A DNA stretch of 64,000 nt. It comes from an uncultured Cetobacterium sp. GTDB taxonomy: Bacteria; Fusobacteriota; Fusobacteriia; Fusobacteriales; Fusobacteriaceae. This document shows positions 26,793 to 34,833 of the stretch, one piece after another; the first letter of the stretch is position 1; each line of letters begins with the position of its first letter. Position numbers and translations under genes: made by a program. Under the pieces are notes generated by a model. It saw nothing but the letters and a program-made list of their open reading frames with translations. It made no database searches and was not told where the DNA came from. The stretch is from positions 62,001-126,000 of the forward strand of contig CAKOHT010000001.1 in NCBI GenBank assembly GCA_934085975.1, given 5' to 3'.

Positions 26793-28985
26793 TTATGCCT
26801 TAGTTAAAAACTTTGTTGCTAAAGCTAAGGCTATATCTTTTTTTCCATCTACAAACTGCACACCTAATTTCTTTTCTGATATCTCAATTACTTTTCCTAA
26901 TCCAAACTTCGTATGTACCACTTTTTCTCCTATAGAAAAAGGTGAATTAGAAATATCTTTCATCTTTTTTAAATCCTCAGCAGTTATAATATTCTTGTAA
27001 CTCACTATCTTTTTATCATTTGTGAGAACCTTTGATTTCGGTAGCACTTCTTGAGTTTTTTTCTCAACCCTGTCTAAAACTTCCACTGGGAGCTCCTCAA
27101 TAAATCTAGATTTTATTTTTGTCAAAAACTCTCCGTAAACAAACCTACTTTTTGCATATGTCAAATACAGTTTCTCCTCTGCTCTAGTTATTGCAACGTA
27201 GCAAAGTCTTCTCTCCTCTTCCAACTCTTCTGGATTGAAAAGAACCTTCTTTGAACCTGGAAAAATATCATCCTCTACCCCAGTTAAAAATACAACGGGA
27301 AATTCTAACCCTTTTGAATTGTGAATTGTCATCAGTTTTATATAATCAGACTCCCCTTCCAAATCATCTGTTGCACTGATAAGAGATACATTTTCTAAGT
27401 ACTCTCTCAACGTTAAAAAATCTACTGTCTTTTCTAGTTCCACTATAGAGTTTTTTAATTCCTCTACATTCTCTATTCTTCCCTCAGCTTCTACACCATA
27501 TGTTGAATTAAGATAAGAGAAATATCCAACTCTCTTTATCAACTCGTCAAACACTTGGCTGACATTCACTTCATTACTCAGCTCCATTAAATCACTTAAT
27601 ATTGTATAAAGTTCATCCAAAGCTATTTTTACACCTGATGTTAGCCCTGGAATCTCCATTCCCTTTCCAATGGCTTCAAACATAGATATATTTGTTTCAT
27701 TGGCAAACTCTTTTATTTTCTCAATACTCTTATCCCCTATTTTCCTTTTAGGGACATTTATGATTCTATTCAAATTAATTGTATCCTGCGGATTATTGAT
27801 TACTGTTAAATACGCTATTATATCCTTTATTTCAGCTCTTTGATAAAATTGCATTCCACCAAAAACTTTATATGGAATATTATATTTTAGTAATCCCTCT
27901 TCAAAAAGTCTAGATTGAGCATTCGTTCTGTAAAGAATTGTAAACTCTCTATAGCTTTTACCCATATTTTTTCTTTTTATAATCTCTTCAATTATGTAAT
28001 TTACCTCTTCTCTTCCATCTAAACACTCTTTTACGGTGATTAATTCTCCCTGTGGCTTTTTAGTCCACAAATTTTTATCCTTTGCTGTTTTATTATTTTT
28101 TATTACTTCATTTGCTGCCGTCAAAATTGCAGATGTTGAACGATAGTTCTCTTCTAATTTAACAACCAAAGCATCTTTATAATCTTTTTCAAAATCTAAT
28201 ATATTTTTTATATTAGCTCCTCTAAATCCATATATACTTTGATTTTCATCACCAACTACACATATATTTCTATATTTTGATGCTATCTTAGTCACTATGT
28301 TGTATTGAATATTATTTGTGTCTTGATACTCATCAACCATTATATATTGAAACTTTTCTTGAAGTTTTTCCAAAACCTCTGGAATATCCAATAATTTATG
28401 AAGATTAACCAAAATATCTGAGAAATCCATTCCATTGTTTTCTTTTAAAATTCCATTATACCTTCTATAACATTCCAATATTATTTTATAATTGGAATCA
28501 AATCTATTTTCTTTTTCATAGTCAGATACACTCACACTATTTTCTTTTAATTTTGAAATAATTGAAACTATTGCTCCCTCTGTCAACGACTTATCATTGA
28601 CAACAAGTTCTTTCATAATACCTCTTATTACTCTCTTTTGATCGTCTGTATCGTATATTGTAAAATTAGCATTGTATCCCAATTTATCTCCATATACTCT
28701 TAATAACCTTACACCGAAGGAGTGGAAAGTCGATATCATAGCTTTATGTGCGTCTTCTCCTATTAGGAGTTCAACTCTTTCTCTCATCTCCTTAGCCGCT
28801 TTGTTTGTGAAAGTAACTGCTAAGATTTTATAAGGAGAAATTCCTTTTTCATTTATCATATACGCTATTCTATATGTGATTGTTCTTGTTTTTCCAGATC
28901 CCGCTCCTGCTAATATTAAAAGTGGTCCCTCTATTTTTTCAGCTGCTTCTCTTTGTTTTTGATTTAATTTATTCAATATACTCAT
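26793..28985 (-). CDS. pcrA: UvrD/PcrA-type superfamily 1 DNA helicase
   Basis: 730 residues. It is a 3'-5' DNA helicase for nucleotide excision repair and clearing of replication blocks. Motifs in order are Q motif LNQKQREAA, Walker A LAGAGSGKTRT (about 27-37), AVTFTNKAAKEMRER, Walker B VDEYQDTN, GDENQSIYGFRGA, LEENYRST, TIHNSKGLEFPVVF and VAITRAEEKLYLTYA. The C-terminus has a Tudor-like tail (GEKVVHTKFGLGKV) that in PcrA binds RNA polymerase. ATG at 28985 is chosen because AGGAG lies six bases upstream and the promoter at 29001-29030 overlaps any longer reading. It is the first gene of the operon leading into the lpx genes. Confidence 0.94.
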   Translation of the reverse strand: MSILNKLNQKQREAAEKIEGPLLILAGAGSGKTRTITYRIAYMINEKGISPYKILAVTFTNKAAKEMRERVELLIGEDAHKAMISTFHSFGVRLLRVYGDKLGYNANFTIYDTDDQKRVIRGIMKELVVNDKSLTEGAIVSIISKLKENSVSVSDYEKENRFDSNYKIILECYRRYNGILKENNGMDFSDILVNLHKLLDIPEVLEKLQEKFQYIMVDEYQDTNNIQYNIVTKIASKYRNICVVGDENQSIYGFRGANIKNILDFEKDYKDALVVKLEENYRSTSAILTAANEVIKNNKTAKDKNLWTKKPQGELITVKECLDGREEVNYIIEEIIKRKNMGKSYREFTILYRTNAQSRLFEEGLLKYNIPYKVFGGMQFYQRAEIKDIIAYLTVINNPQDTINLNRIINVPKRKIGDKSIEKIKEFANETNISMFEAIGKGMEIPGLTSGVKIALDELYTILSDLMELSNEVNVSQVFDELIKRVGYFSYLNSTYGVEAEGRIENVEELKNSIVELEKTVDFLTLREYLENVSLISATDDLEGESDYIKLMTIHNSKGLEFPVVFLTGVEDDIFPGSKKVLFNPEELEEERRLCYVAITRAEEKLYLTYAKSRFVYGEFLTKIKSRFIEELPVEVLDRVEKKTQEVLPKSKVLTNDKKIVSYKNIITAEDLKKMKDISNSPFSIGEKVVHTKFGLGKVIEISEKKLGVQFVDGKKDIALALATKFLTKA

Positions 28986-29000
28986 AATTACTCCTTTAAA

Positions 29001-29030
29001 ATTATACCATATAATTGTATCACTATTCAA
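29001..29030 (-). promoter_or_regulatory. Promoter of the pcrA-lpx operon
   Basis: Minus-strand TTGAAT (29025-29030) and TATAAT (29001-29006) are separated by 18 bp. Expected initiation is only about 10-12 bases before the start codon, so the message would begin almost at the Shine-Dalgarno sequence. Confidence 0.7.
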
Positions 29031-29035
29031 ATAAA

Positions 29036-29077
29036 ATACCCGATTTTCCAATAGTTTTTTTGGATTTTATCGGGTAT
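29036..29077 (-). terminator. Terminator after pssA
   Basis: ATACCCGAT (29036-29044) pairs with ATCGGGTAT (29069-29077), with an inner TCCAA/TTGGA helix, followed on the minus strand by TTTTATTT. The T run merges directly into the -35 of the pcrA promoter. Confidence 0.85.
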
Positions 29078-29093
29078 CATAATCTATTATTTT

Positions 29094-29804
29094 TTATTCA
29101 ACATCTTCCTTTGCTCTCTCTGTAAAAAATTTTGTTAAGTTAACAAGTATATAGTAACAAGTAACTATAAACATGCTGTATTTTAATGTCACTAAAATTA
29201 AAACAATAAATGGTATTGTCAACTTCTTAGGAACAAACCCAAATACCTTATCCGGTGTCTTAAATGGAATTGTACTTACCATCAAAATTGCTGCTAATAA
29301 TGTCAACCCTACAAAAACTTCTATTGAAAATAAATTTATTCCAAAATTTGATTTAACCACGTCCACAAATAGTAGATACGAACACACTACTGATGCTCCT
29401 GAAGGAATCGGCATACCACTAAAATCATCTTTTTCACTAGATGCTGTCGTTACTATATTAAACTTAACCAATCTCATAACTCCGCATAACGCATATATAA
29501 ACGATATTGGAATAACAAAAGATTTCATTCCATCAGAACTCTTTAGTACTGAATAAACCAGTATACCCGGTGCTAATCCAAAAGATATTGCATCACAGAA
29601 AGAATCAAACTCTTTTCCAAATTCACTAAATGCATCTAGTTTTCTAGCTGTTTTTCCATCTAATCCATCACATACCATAGCTAATATTATAAACCAAATA
29701 GCCTTCGAAAAATCCCCCGCTATGGAAGCTGTGATACTTAGATATCCCAAAAACATATTCGCCGCTGTAATTGCATTAGGTGCAATATACTTTCTTTCTA
29801 CCAT
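29094..29804 (-). CDS. pssA: CDP-diacylglycerol-serine O-phosphatidyltransferase
   Basis: 236 residues, an integral membrane CDP-alcohol phosphatidyltransferase that makes phosphatidylserine. The signature DG-x2-DG-x-AR-x8-G-x3-D-x3-D is seen as DGLDGKTARKLD, then SEFGKEFDSFCD (about residues 47-72). About six to seven further hydrophobic helices follow. Its product is decarboxylated by Psd (39.4 kb), giving phosphatidylethanolamine as the main zwitterionic lipid. It stands alone, with its own promoter, a perfect palindrome inside that promoter, and its own terminator, which suggests dedicated regulation. Confidence 0.95.
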   Translation of the reverse strand: MVERKYIAPNAITAANMFLGYLSITASIAGDFSKAIWFIILAMVCDGLDGKTARKLDAFSEFGKEFDSFCDAISFGLAPGILVYSVLKSSDGMKSFVIPISFIYALCGVMRLVKFNIVTTASSEKDDFSGMPIPSGASVVCSYLLFVDVVKSNFGINLFSIEVFVGLTLLAAILMVSTIPFKTPDKVFGFVPKKLTIPFIVLILVTLKYSMFIVTCYYILVNLTKFFTERAKEDVE

Positions 29805-29839
29805 TTTTAATCATCTCCCTATTTTTACAAATCTATTTG

Positions 29840-29868
29840 ATTCTATCATATATATGATAGAAAATCAA
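29840..29868 (-). promoter_or_regulatory. pssA promoter with palindromic operator in the spacer
   Basis: Minus-strand TTGATT (29863-29868) and TAGAAT (29840-29845) are 17 bp apart. The sequence at 29841-29862 is a perfect 22-bp palindrome with arms TTCTATCATAT and ATATGATAGAA, filling the spacer and overlapping the -10. This is the classic layout of a repressor operator. The regulator is unknown. Confidence 0.8.
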
Positions 29869-29935
29869 CTGTACTTAAAGAGAGCTTTATTTTTAGCACC
29901 TTTGCACATCAAAAATCCTTAAACTAAAATAATAC

Positions 29936-29963
29936 AAAAAAAGAGGAGCAAGTCCTCTTTTTT
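29936..29963 (-). terminator. Terminator after sodC
   Basis: AAAAAAAGAGGA (29936-29947) pairs with TCCTCTTTTTT (29953-29963) around a 5-base loop. The T run serves minus-strand transcription leaving sodC. Confidence 0.85.
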
Positions 29964-29966
29964 CAC

Positions 29967-30482
29967 CTAATTAGTTGGAATAATCCCTGCCGCAATTCTT
30001 CCTCCACCTCCGCCTAAAGGTGATGGCGTATCTGAATGATTATCACCATGCATATGGATCATCAAACTTTTTCCCTTTATCTCATCCAATGACAGTCTTG
30101 ACGACAAGACTGGTTGTTGTGCTACACCTGTTGAATCTACATACAGTGCTGGTAAATCTCCTTTATGGCTATCATCTTCCCAAGGAAGTCCATGCTTTTT
30201 GGTATTTTCTGGGTCATAATGTCCTCCTGCAGCTCCACCCTTGACTGATTTTCCAGTTTTTTTATCAACCGTACTCTCTATACTTCCGTGTTCATGAACA
30301 TGAAATCCGTGAAGCCCCGGTGGTAATCCCTCTAAATTTGGCTTAAACTCAACCCCATACTTAGTTTCTTTAATCTCGACCGTTCCTATTTTATCTTTCG
30401 TTTCTAAATTAACCATATCTACAGTTAATGCATAACTTAAACTTGATGCTAGCAATAATGTTGCTAATGTTTTTAATCTCAT
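29967..30482 (-). CDS. sodC: Periplasmic Cu/Zn superoxide dismutase
   Basis: 171 residues with a signal peptide (cleavage expected after SLSYA, residue 18). It dismutates superoxide outside the inner membrane. Metal ligands appear intact: HGFHVHEHG (His61, His63), GGHYDP (His88), KKHGL (His97), DSHKGDLP (His106, Asp109) and MIHMHGDNHSD (His143), with the GGGGGRIAAG loop and its Arg. The two Cys residues that form the conserved subunit disulfide in this family are absent; the protein has no Cys at all. ATG at 30482 is preferred because AGGTG lies six bases upstream; an in-frame GTG three codons earlier has no spacing for a binding site. It follows the AcfC-like gene by 18 bp. Confidence 0.93.
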   Translation of the reverse strand: MRLKTLATLLLASSLSYALTVDMVNLETKDKIGTVEIKETKYGVEFKPNLEGLPPGLHGFHVHEHGSIESTVDKKTGKSVKGGAAGGHYDPENTKKHGLPWEDDSHKGDLPALYVDSTGVAQQPVLSSRLSLDEIKGKSLMIHMHGDNHSDTPSPLGGGGGRIAAGIIPTN

Positions 30483-30500
30483 AGTTTTCACCTTCCCTAT

Positions 30501-31235
30501 TTAGTCTTCCCAACCATATTTTTTCCACACATCATCATACTTGGATGATAAAATTTCATTATACATTCTTTTAGCTTCAGGATTTTTATTCCCTTGCTCT
30601 GTAAGTGCCACCAATGCTGGTCTAAAAATTTTATTTTCATCATCTAACTCTACAAAATTTGAGTTTTTAAATCTTTTCTCCCAAGGCTTCCAAATTATAA
30701 CAGCATCAACACTCTCATCTTCTTCCCATCTTTTAACGGCTAATGCAGTATTTGGAGCAAAATACTTAATGTTTTTTCTCACCTTATTTATAAGAGATAT
30801 ATCTTTTGTTTTTCCCACCATATCTTCCCATAAACTAATTTGTCCTGCACCATCTACAACAATGACATTTACATTCTCTTTCGCCAAATCATTTATTGTT
30901 TTTAGTTTCTTAGGATTTTTATCTCTTACTAAAATCCCAGCTTCTCTAAATTTTATAGCTCTTATACTGGACTTATCAATATCTTTTAATTTATTTGTAA
31001 AATCGCTCATCATAAACTCAGAACCTGAAAAGATTAAATCTCCATTGTTCTTAGCTTGTTCTATCCAACTACCCGTAGGACCCACTTTTAAATTTATTTT
31101 TTCTTTTTTTTCGCTCATTATTTTTTCAGATATTTCTTTAAATACTGGAGCAGGACCTCCCGGACCATATATATTAACTTCGCCCAGTGCTATTATAGAT
31201 GTCAAAAAAAATAAACTCAAATATTTTTTTGTCAT
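30501..31235 (-). CDS. AcfC/PEB3-family periplasmic substrate-binding protein
   Basis: 244 residues with a signal peptide (MTKKYLSLFFLTSIIALG). The mature protein starts with VNIYGPGGPAP, the hallmark of the AcfC (Vibrio accessory colonisation factor)/PEB3 (Campylobacter) family, and continues with GPTGSWIEQAKNNGDLIFSGSE in parts (GPTGSWIEQAK near 50-62), VVDGAGQISLWEDMVGKT in parts (VDGAGQ, WEDMVG near 128-143) and the C-terminal KKYGWED. PEB3 binds small phosphorylated or carboxylated ligands such as 3-phosphoglycerate. No permease or ATPase genes accompany it, so it may be a free binding protein or partner of a distant transporter. It is transcribed with sodC. Confidence 0.85.
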   Translation of the reverse strand: MTKKYLSLFFLTSIIALGEVNIYGPGGPAPVFKEISEKIMSEKKEKINLKVGPTGSWIEQAKNNGDLIFSGSEFMMSDFTNKLKDIDKSSIRAIKFREAGILVRDKNPKKLKTINDLAKENVNVIVVDGAGQISLWEDMVGKTKDISLINKVRKNIKYFAPNTALAVKRWEEDESVDAVIIWKPWEKRFKNSNFVELDDENKIFRPALVALTEQGNKNPEAKRMYNEILSSKYDDVWKKYGWED

Positions 31236-31338
31236 TTTTATCCTCCGTTTGTAAGTATTCTAATTTTGTATTAATTACAAAAAAACTGTAACATAAAAAA
31301 GTTTTTATGTCAAGAGCTACACAAAATAGTTAATAAAC

Positions 31339-31347
31339 TGATATAAT
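31339..31347 (+). promoter_or_regulatory. Extended -10 promoter for ylmH
   Basis: TGATATAAT gives an extended -10 (TGn plus TATAAT at 31342-31347), about 48 bases before the start codon. No good -35 is seen. The rest of the 159-bp divergent gap holds the less clear promoter of the AcfC-like gene (candidate TAGAAT on the minus strand). Confidence 0.6.
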
Positions 31348-31394
31348 ACTACTATCAATAATTTCAAAACATTTCAAATGAAAGCGAGCAATAT

Positions 31395-32171
31395 ATGAAT
31401 AAAAAATATTTTTACAATTTTTTTCCAAATGAAGATGAGTTTTTAATAGCTTCTATTTGGGATGATATATCTCTATGCTTAGATATCGATTATCCTGTTT
31501 ATGGTTCAATTTTTTTATCCCCACAAGTTTGCCTAAAACTTCGTGAAGTTTGTAAATTTATCGACATAGATATACACAAAGTGGGATTAACTCCTGAAAG
31601 TGAGAAGCAATTAGTAGTATTTACACCAAAAAATTTTGATTCTTCACTTTTAGATAAAGTTGTTACTTACTTTAAAATTGACGCATCTAATAAATTTAAA
31701 ATCTTACATCATAAAGATTTTTTAGGTGCTATTATGAGTCTTGGTTTAAAAAGAGAAACTTTAGGTGATATTATTGTCAAAAATAATATTGCTTATTGTG
31801 TAGCTATAAATGATATTTTCAATATCATCAAAGATAATCTTTGTCAAATCAATACTATCCCTATAAATATCAGTAATATTTCTCCTTCCGAAATTCCTCC
31901 GCTGGAATTTAAAGAGATTATCTGCACTGTCTCGTCTTTACGACTTGATTCAATTGTATCTTCCATTGTTAACTCCTCTAGAAATATCAGTACAGAATTA
32001 ATTGAAAACGGAGAGGTTTTTATTAACTATAATGTTGAAAAAAGTAAAAATAAAATAATTGCCATGACTTCTATAATCACAATTCGAAAAAGAGGAAAAT
32101 TTATTTTAGAAAAAAACTTGGGTGAAAATAAAAAAGGAAAAGTTAAAATTCTTATAAGACAATACATTTAA
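31395..32171 (+). CDS. S4-domain RNA-binding protein, YlmH family
   Basis: 258 residues. YlmH homologues carry an N-terminal two-part RNA-binding region and a C-terminal S4 domain; in Bacillus they act at the ribosome in rescue of stalled nascent chains and sit near division genes. Here the S4 domain is at about 180-240 (SLRLDSIVSSIVNSSRNIS, then ELIENGEVFINYN), the standard alpha-L motif for RNA binding. The N-terminal part has GSIFLSPQVCLKLRE and the central part GAIMSLGLKRETLGDI, both typical of YlmH. The Shine-Dalgarno is weak (AAAGCGAG). It is separated from ylmE/F/G-type genes and instead precedes a molybdopterin-binding protein by 10 bp. Confidence 0.85.
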   Translation: MNKKYFYNFFPNEDEFLIASIWDDISLCLDIDYPVYGSIFLSPQVCLKLREVCKFIDIDIHKVGLTPESEKQLVVFTPKNFDSSLLDKVVTYFKIDASNKFKILHHKDFLGAIMSLGLKRETLGDIIVKNNIAYCVAINDIFNIIKDNLCQINTIPINISNISPSEIPPLEFKEIICTVSSLRLDSIVSSIVNSSRNISTELIENGEVFINYNVEKSKNKIIAMTSIITIRKRGKFILEKNLGENKKGKVKILIRQYI

Positions 32172-32181
32172 GGAGGTTTTT

Positions 32182-33195
32182 ATGAAAACTGTTAAAACTG
32201 TTGATGCCGTAGGTATGATTTTATGTCATGATATAACAAAAATTGTTCCCGGCGAATTTAAAGGGGTCGCATTCAAAAAAGGACATATTATAGAAGAGTC
32301 TGATATTCCGGAACTACTAAAACTTGGAAAAGATAATCTTTATGTATGGGAATATCAAGAAGGTACTCTCCACGAAAACGACGCCGCTATTAGAATAAAA
32401 AAGCACGTTGCCGGCGAAGGATTAGAATTTTCTGCAATTAAGGAGGGAAAAATTGATTTTATCGCCAATACAGATGGACTTTTAAAAATTGATGTAGACG
32501 AACTTTTAAAAATAAATAGTTTAGGAGAGATTATTATTTCTACTTTGCATAATAATACACCTGTCAAAAAAGGAACAAAAGTAGCAGGAACAAGAGTTAT
32601 TCCATTAGTTATTAGTGAGAATAAACTTATAGAAATGGAAACTATCTCAAAAGAGAATATTATTAAAATTTTACCTATTAAAGCTAAAAAAATAGCTATT
32701 ATAACGACGGGAAATGAAGTTTTTTTTGGAAGAATAGAGGATAAATTTGGTCCTATTCTAACTAAAAAAGTTCAGGAATATGCTTGTGAAATTGTTTATC
32801 ATTCCTTTTCTTCAGATGAAAAAGAGATGATAAAGGAAAAAATACAAGAAGCGCTAGACAGTCAAGCTGAACTTATTCTTTGTACTGGAGGTATGTCTGT
32901 AGATCCTGATGACAGAACCCCTCTGGCTATAAAAGAGATGGGAGGAGAGTTAATCACCTACGGTTCTCCGATATTACCCGGAGCCATGCTATTGCTAGCT
33001 TATCATGGTGATAGAGCTATTTTAGGATTACCAGGTTGTGTTATGCACTCGAAAAAAACCGCCTTTGATTTGGTTTTACCTAGAATTTTGGCAGATGAAA
33101 AAATTACTTTCAAGGATATTGCTGCATATGGTCATGGCGGACTTTGCTTAGATTGTCCAATTTGTACTTTTCCGCACTGCTCTTTTGGGAAATAA
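32182..33195 (+). CDS. Molybdopterin-binding domain protein with C-terminal Cys cluster
   Basis: 337 residues. The C-terminal half is a MoCF_biosynth (MogA/MoeA/CinA-like) fold: IAIITTGNEVFFGRIED (about 170-186), LCTGGMSVDPDDRTPLAI (about 232-249) and a proline-rich GSPILPGAMLLLA. The N-terminal ~160 residues resemble a MoeA-like beta-rich part. The tail has Cys322, Cys325, Cys328 and Cys333 in a CX2CX2CX4C pattern, suited to an iron-sulfur cluster or zinc. Similar tails occur in clostridial molybdopterin-binding proteins of unknown role, so this is not a plain MoeA. AAGGAGG precedes the ATG. No other molybdenum gene is present; the bidirectional hairpin at 33205-33250 ends the unit. Confidence 0.82.
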   Translation: MKTVKTVDAVGMILCHDITKIVPGEFKGVAFKKGHIIEESDIPELLKLGKDNLYVWEYQEGTLHENDAAIRIKKHVAGEGLEFSAIKEGKIDFIANTDGLLKIDVDELLKINSLGEIIISTLHNNTPVKKGTKVAGTRVIPLVISENKLIEMETISKENIIKILPIKAKKIAIITTGNEVFFGRIEDKFGPILTKKVQEYACEIVYHSFSSDEKEMIKEKIQEALDSQAELILCTGGMSVDPDDRTPLAIKEMGGELITYGSPILPGAMLLLAYHGDRAILGLPGCVMHSKKTAFDLVLPRILADEKITFKDIAAYGHGGLCLDCPICTFPHCSFGK

Positions 33196-33204
33196 CTTTA
33201 TATA

Positions 33205-33250
33205 CTAAAAAAAGCTCCTATACAAAGATGAGTTTTGTATAGGAGCTTTT
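33205..33250. terminator. Bidirectional terminator
   Basis: A long stem, AAAGCTCCTATACAAA pairing with TTTTGTATAGGAGCTTT around GATGAG, is flanked by A and T runs. It serves the molybdopterin protein on the plus strand and the aldose epimerase on the minus strand. Confidence 0.9.
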
Positions 33251-33253
33251 ATT

Positions 33254-34141
33254 CTAATAAAATCTCATTATCTGTGAATATTTTTTTTGCTCATTTGAAT
33301 TTAATCTTTGAATCTCTTTTTTATTTTCAGCTTTATTAGAACCATTTGTGAAATCTGTTATTCCAGCCCATGGCTCTAGACAAATAAATTCACTTGAATC
33401 TGTACTTGTCCACAGTGTTAACACCGGTAAATTCTCAAATATAAATTCAACACCATGAGAGGATTTCAAATGTTTTATATTTAACTTTTGATTCTTTATT
33501 CCATCAAATACTAATGCGTCTTTAGCAAACTTTTCTTTTGATAAAACAAATTTTTCAGATACAGTTATTTTTTCTGGAATTTCAGATAAAAAAGAACCAT
33601 TTTTTTCATCAATTCTGTATAGGTTACACTCTTCTCTTTTAAACTCTAAATAATAGTTCTCAAAAGTTTTATCACTGTCATAGTTACAATAAAAAGCTGT
33701 ATGACCACCAATATGGTAATATATCTCAACAACATCATTATTTCTAACTATATAGTTATGATATAATGTATCTTCCACTAGTATATATTCTACTACTAAA
33801 GAGAAATTATAAGGATATCTTTCCTTTGTATATAAAGTTGGTTTTAGTTGAAATTTTGCTGTTGTATTTGTAATTTCTAAAATTTCAAACTCCAAATCTC
33901 TAGCAAATCCATGTTTAGTCATTGGAAGAGTCACTCTCTCATTTTTTCCTAAAGGATAATCTATTTCTCCACCTAAAATATTTCCTATAAAAGGAAATAA
34001 ATTCGGAGCACTTTTTTTAAAATTTCCTTCAGTCCCCGGCCAAATATACTCTATATTATTATCTTTATTTATAACACTTTTCAACTCTGCACCAAACTTG
34101 TTGATTAGTACCGTTAACTTTTCATTCTCTATTTTCACCAT
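33254..34141 (-). CDS. Aldose 1-epimerase family protein (LacX-like)
   Basis: 295 residues, galactose mutarotase-like fold. Conserved parts include GAELKSVINKDNNIEYIWPG in parts (GAELKSV; YIWPG near 29), PNLFPFIGN (about 46-54), the substrate-loop TKHGFARDLEF with the conserved His (about 74-84), YHIGGHTAFYC with the second His (about 141-151), and LEPWAGITD near 255. This matches the LacX subgroup, whose sugar specificity is usually unknown. It probably interconverts anomers of a hexose or sugar phosphate in the cytoplasm. AGGGGGAT lies upstream. It is the last gene of the psd-to-epimerase run and ends at the bidirectional hairpin. Confidence 0.85.
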   Translation of the reverse strand: MVKIENEKLTVLINKFGAELKSVINKDNNIEYIWPGTEGNFKKSAPNLFPFIGNILGGEIDYPLGKNERVTLPMTKHGFARDLEFEILEITNTTAKFQLKPTLYTKERYPYNFSLVVEYILVEDTLYHNYIVRNNDVVEIYYHIGGHTAFYCNYDSDKTFENYYLEFKREECNLYRIDEKNGSFLSEIPEKITVSEKFVLSKEKFAKDALVFDGIKNQKLNIKHLKSSHGVEFIFENLPVLTLWTSTDSSEFICLEPWAGITDFTNGSNKAENKKEIQRLNSNEQKKYSQIMRFY

Positions 34142-34165
34142 GAGAACTATCCCCCTATTTTAAAA

Positions 34166-34828
34166 TTAGTATTGTACTAAATTTGGAAATTGAGAATCCA
34201 ATATTTCATCCATTTGAGCTGTAAATTCAGCATTTTCTTCATTTTTCAAAAACTCTTCTACATCTCCTGTAATTTCAATTTTCTCAATAATATCTCCTTG
34301 CTTTACCGAATCTACAACTTTTTGATCAGCATCAGATGCAACCTCACCAAAAATTGTATGCTTATAATTTAACCAAGGAGTTTCAACATGAGTTATAAAG
34401 AACTGAGAGCCATTTGTTTCTGGTCCAGCATTAGCCATTGCCAAAACACCTTTTTTATCAAAAACTACTCCCTCTTTAAATTCGTCTATAAATTGATACC
34501 CCGGTCCACCTGTTCCTGTCCCTGTTGGATCTCCACCTTGAATCATAAAATCTTCAATCACTCTATGAAACTTAATACCGTTATAGTAACCTCTCATTGC
34601 TAAATGTGCAAAATTTAATACTGTCACTGGTGCTACTTCTGGGAAAAGAACCAGGTTAATATCCCCTCTTGTTGTAACTATCTTAGCGTTTAATTTCACT
34701 TCTTTCATATTTCTTACCTCCATATTTTTTCCTAAAACAACTCTTGGTTTTGCAAACATCTTTTTCGAAAGAAAAAAGACAATAAATACTGCCAATAGAA
34801 TCAAAATCTGCTTAAATCCTTTTTCCAT
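34166..34828 (-). CDS. Cyclophilin-type peptidyl-prolyl isomerase, membrane-anchored or exported
   Basis: 220 residues. The N-terminal stretch [17 protein letters not shown] (about 5-21) is a membrane anchor or uncleaved signal. The cyclophilin domain starts at about residue 47 and has [22 protein letters not shown] in parts ([15 protein letters not shown], about 101-115, catalytic Arg), [16 protein letters not shown] (about 143-158) and HTIFGEV. The final ~30 residues are acidic ([14 protein letters not shown]) and not part of the fold. It would speed proline isomerisation in exported proteins. GGAGG lies upstream. Confidence 0.92.
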   Translation of the reverse strand: MEKGFKQILILLAVFIVFFLSKKMFAKPRVVLGKNMEVRNMKEVKLNAKIVTTRGDINLVLFPEVAPVTVLNFAHLAMRGYYNGIKFHRVIEDFMIQGGDPTGTGTGGPGYQFIDEFKEGVVFDKKGVLAMANAGPETNGSQFFITHVETPWLNYKHTIFGEVASDADQKVVDSVKQGDIIEKIEITGDVEEFLKNEENAEFTAQMDEILDSQFPNLVQY

Positions 34829-34833
34829 TCTTA

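Noticed and set aside
30541-31254. 237-codon plus-strand frame opposite the AcfC-like gene
   Set aside because: The minus-strand frame carries a signal peptide and the AcfC/PEB3 motifs; the plus frame has no binding site and no recognisable domain.
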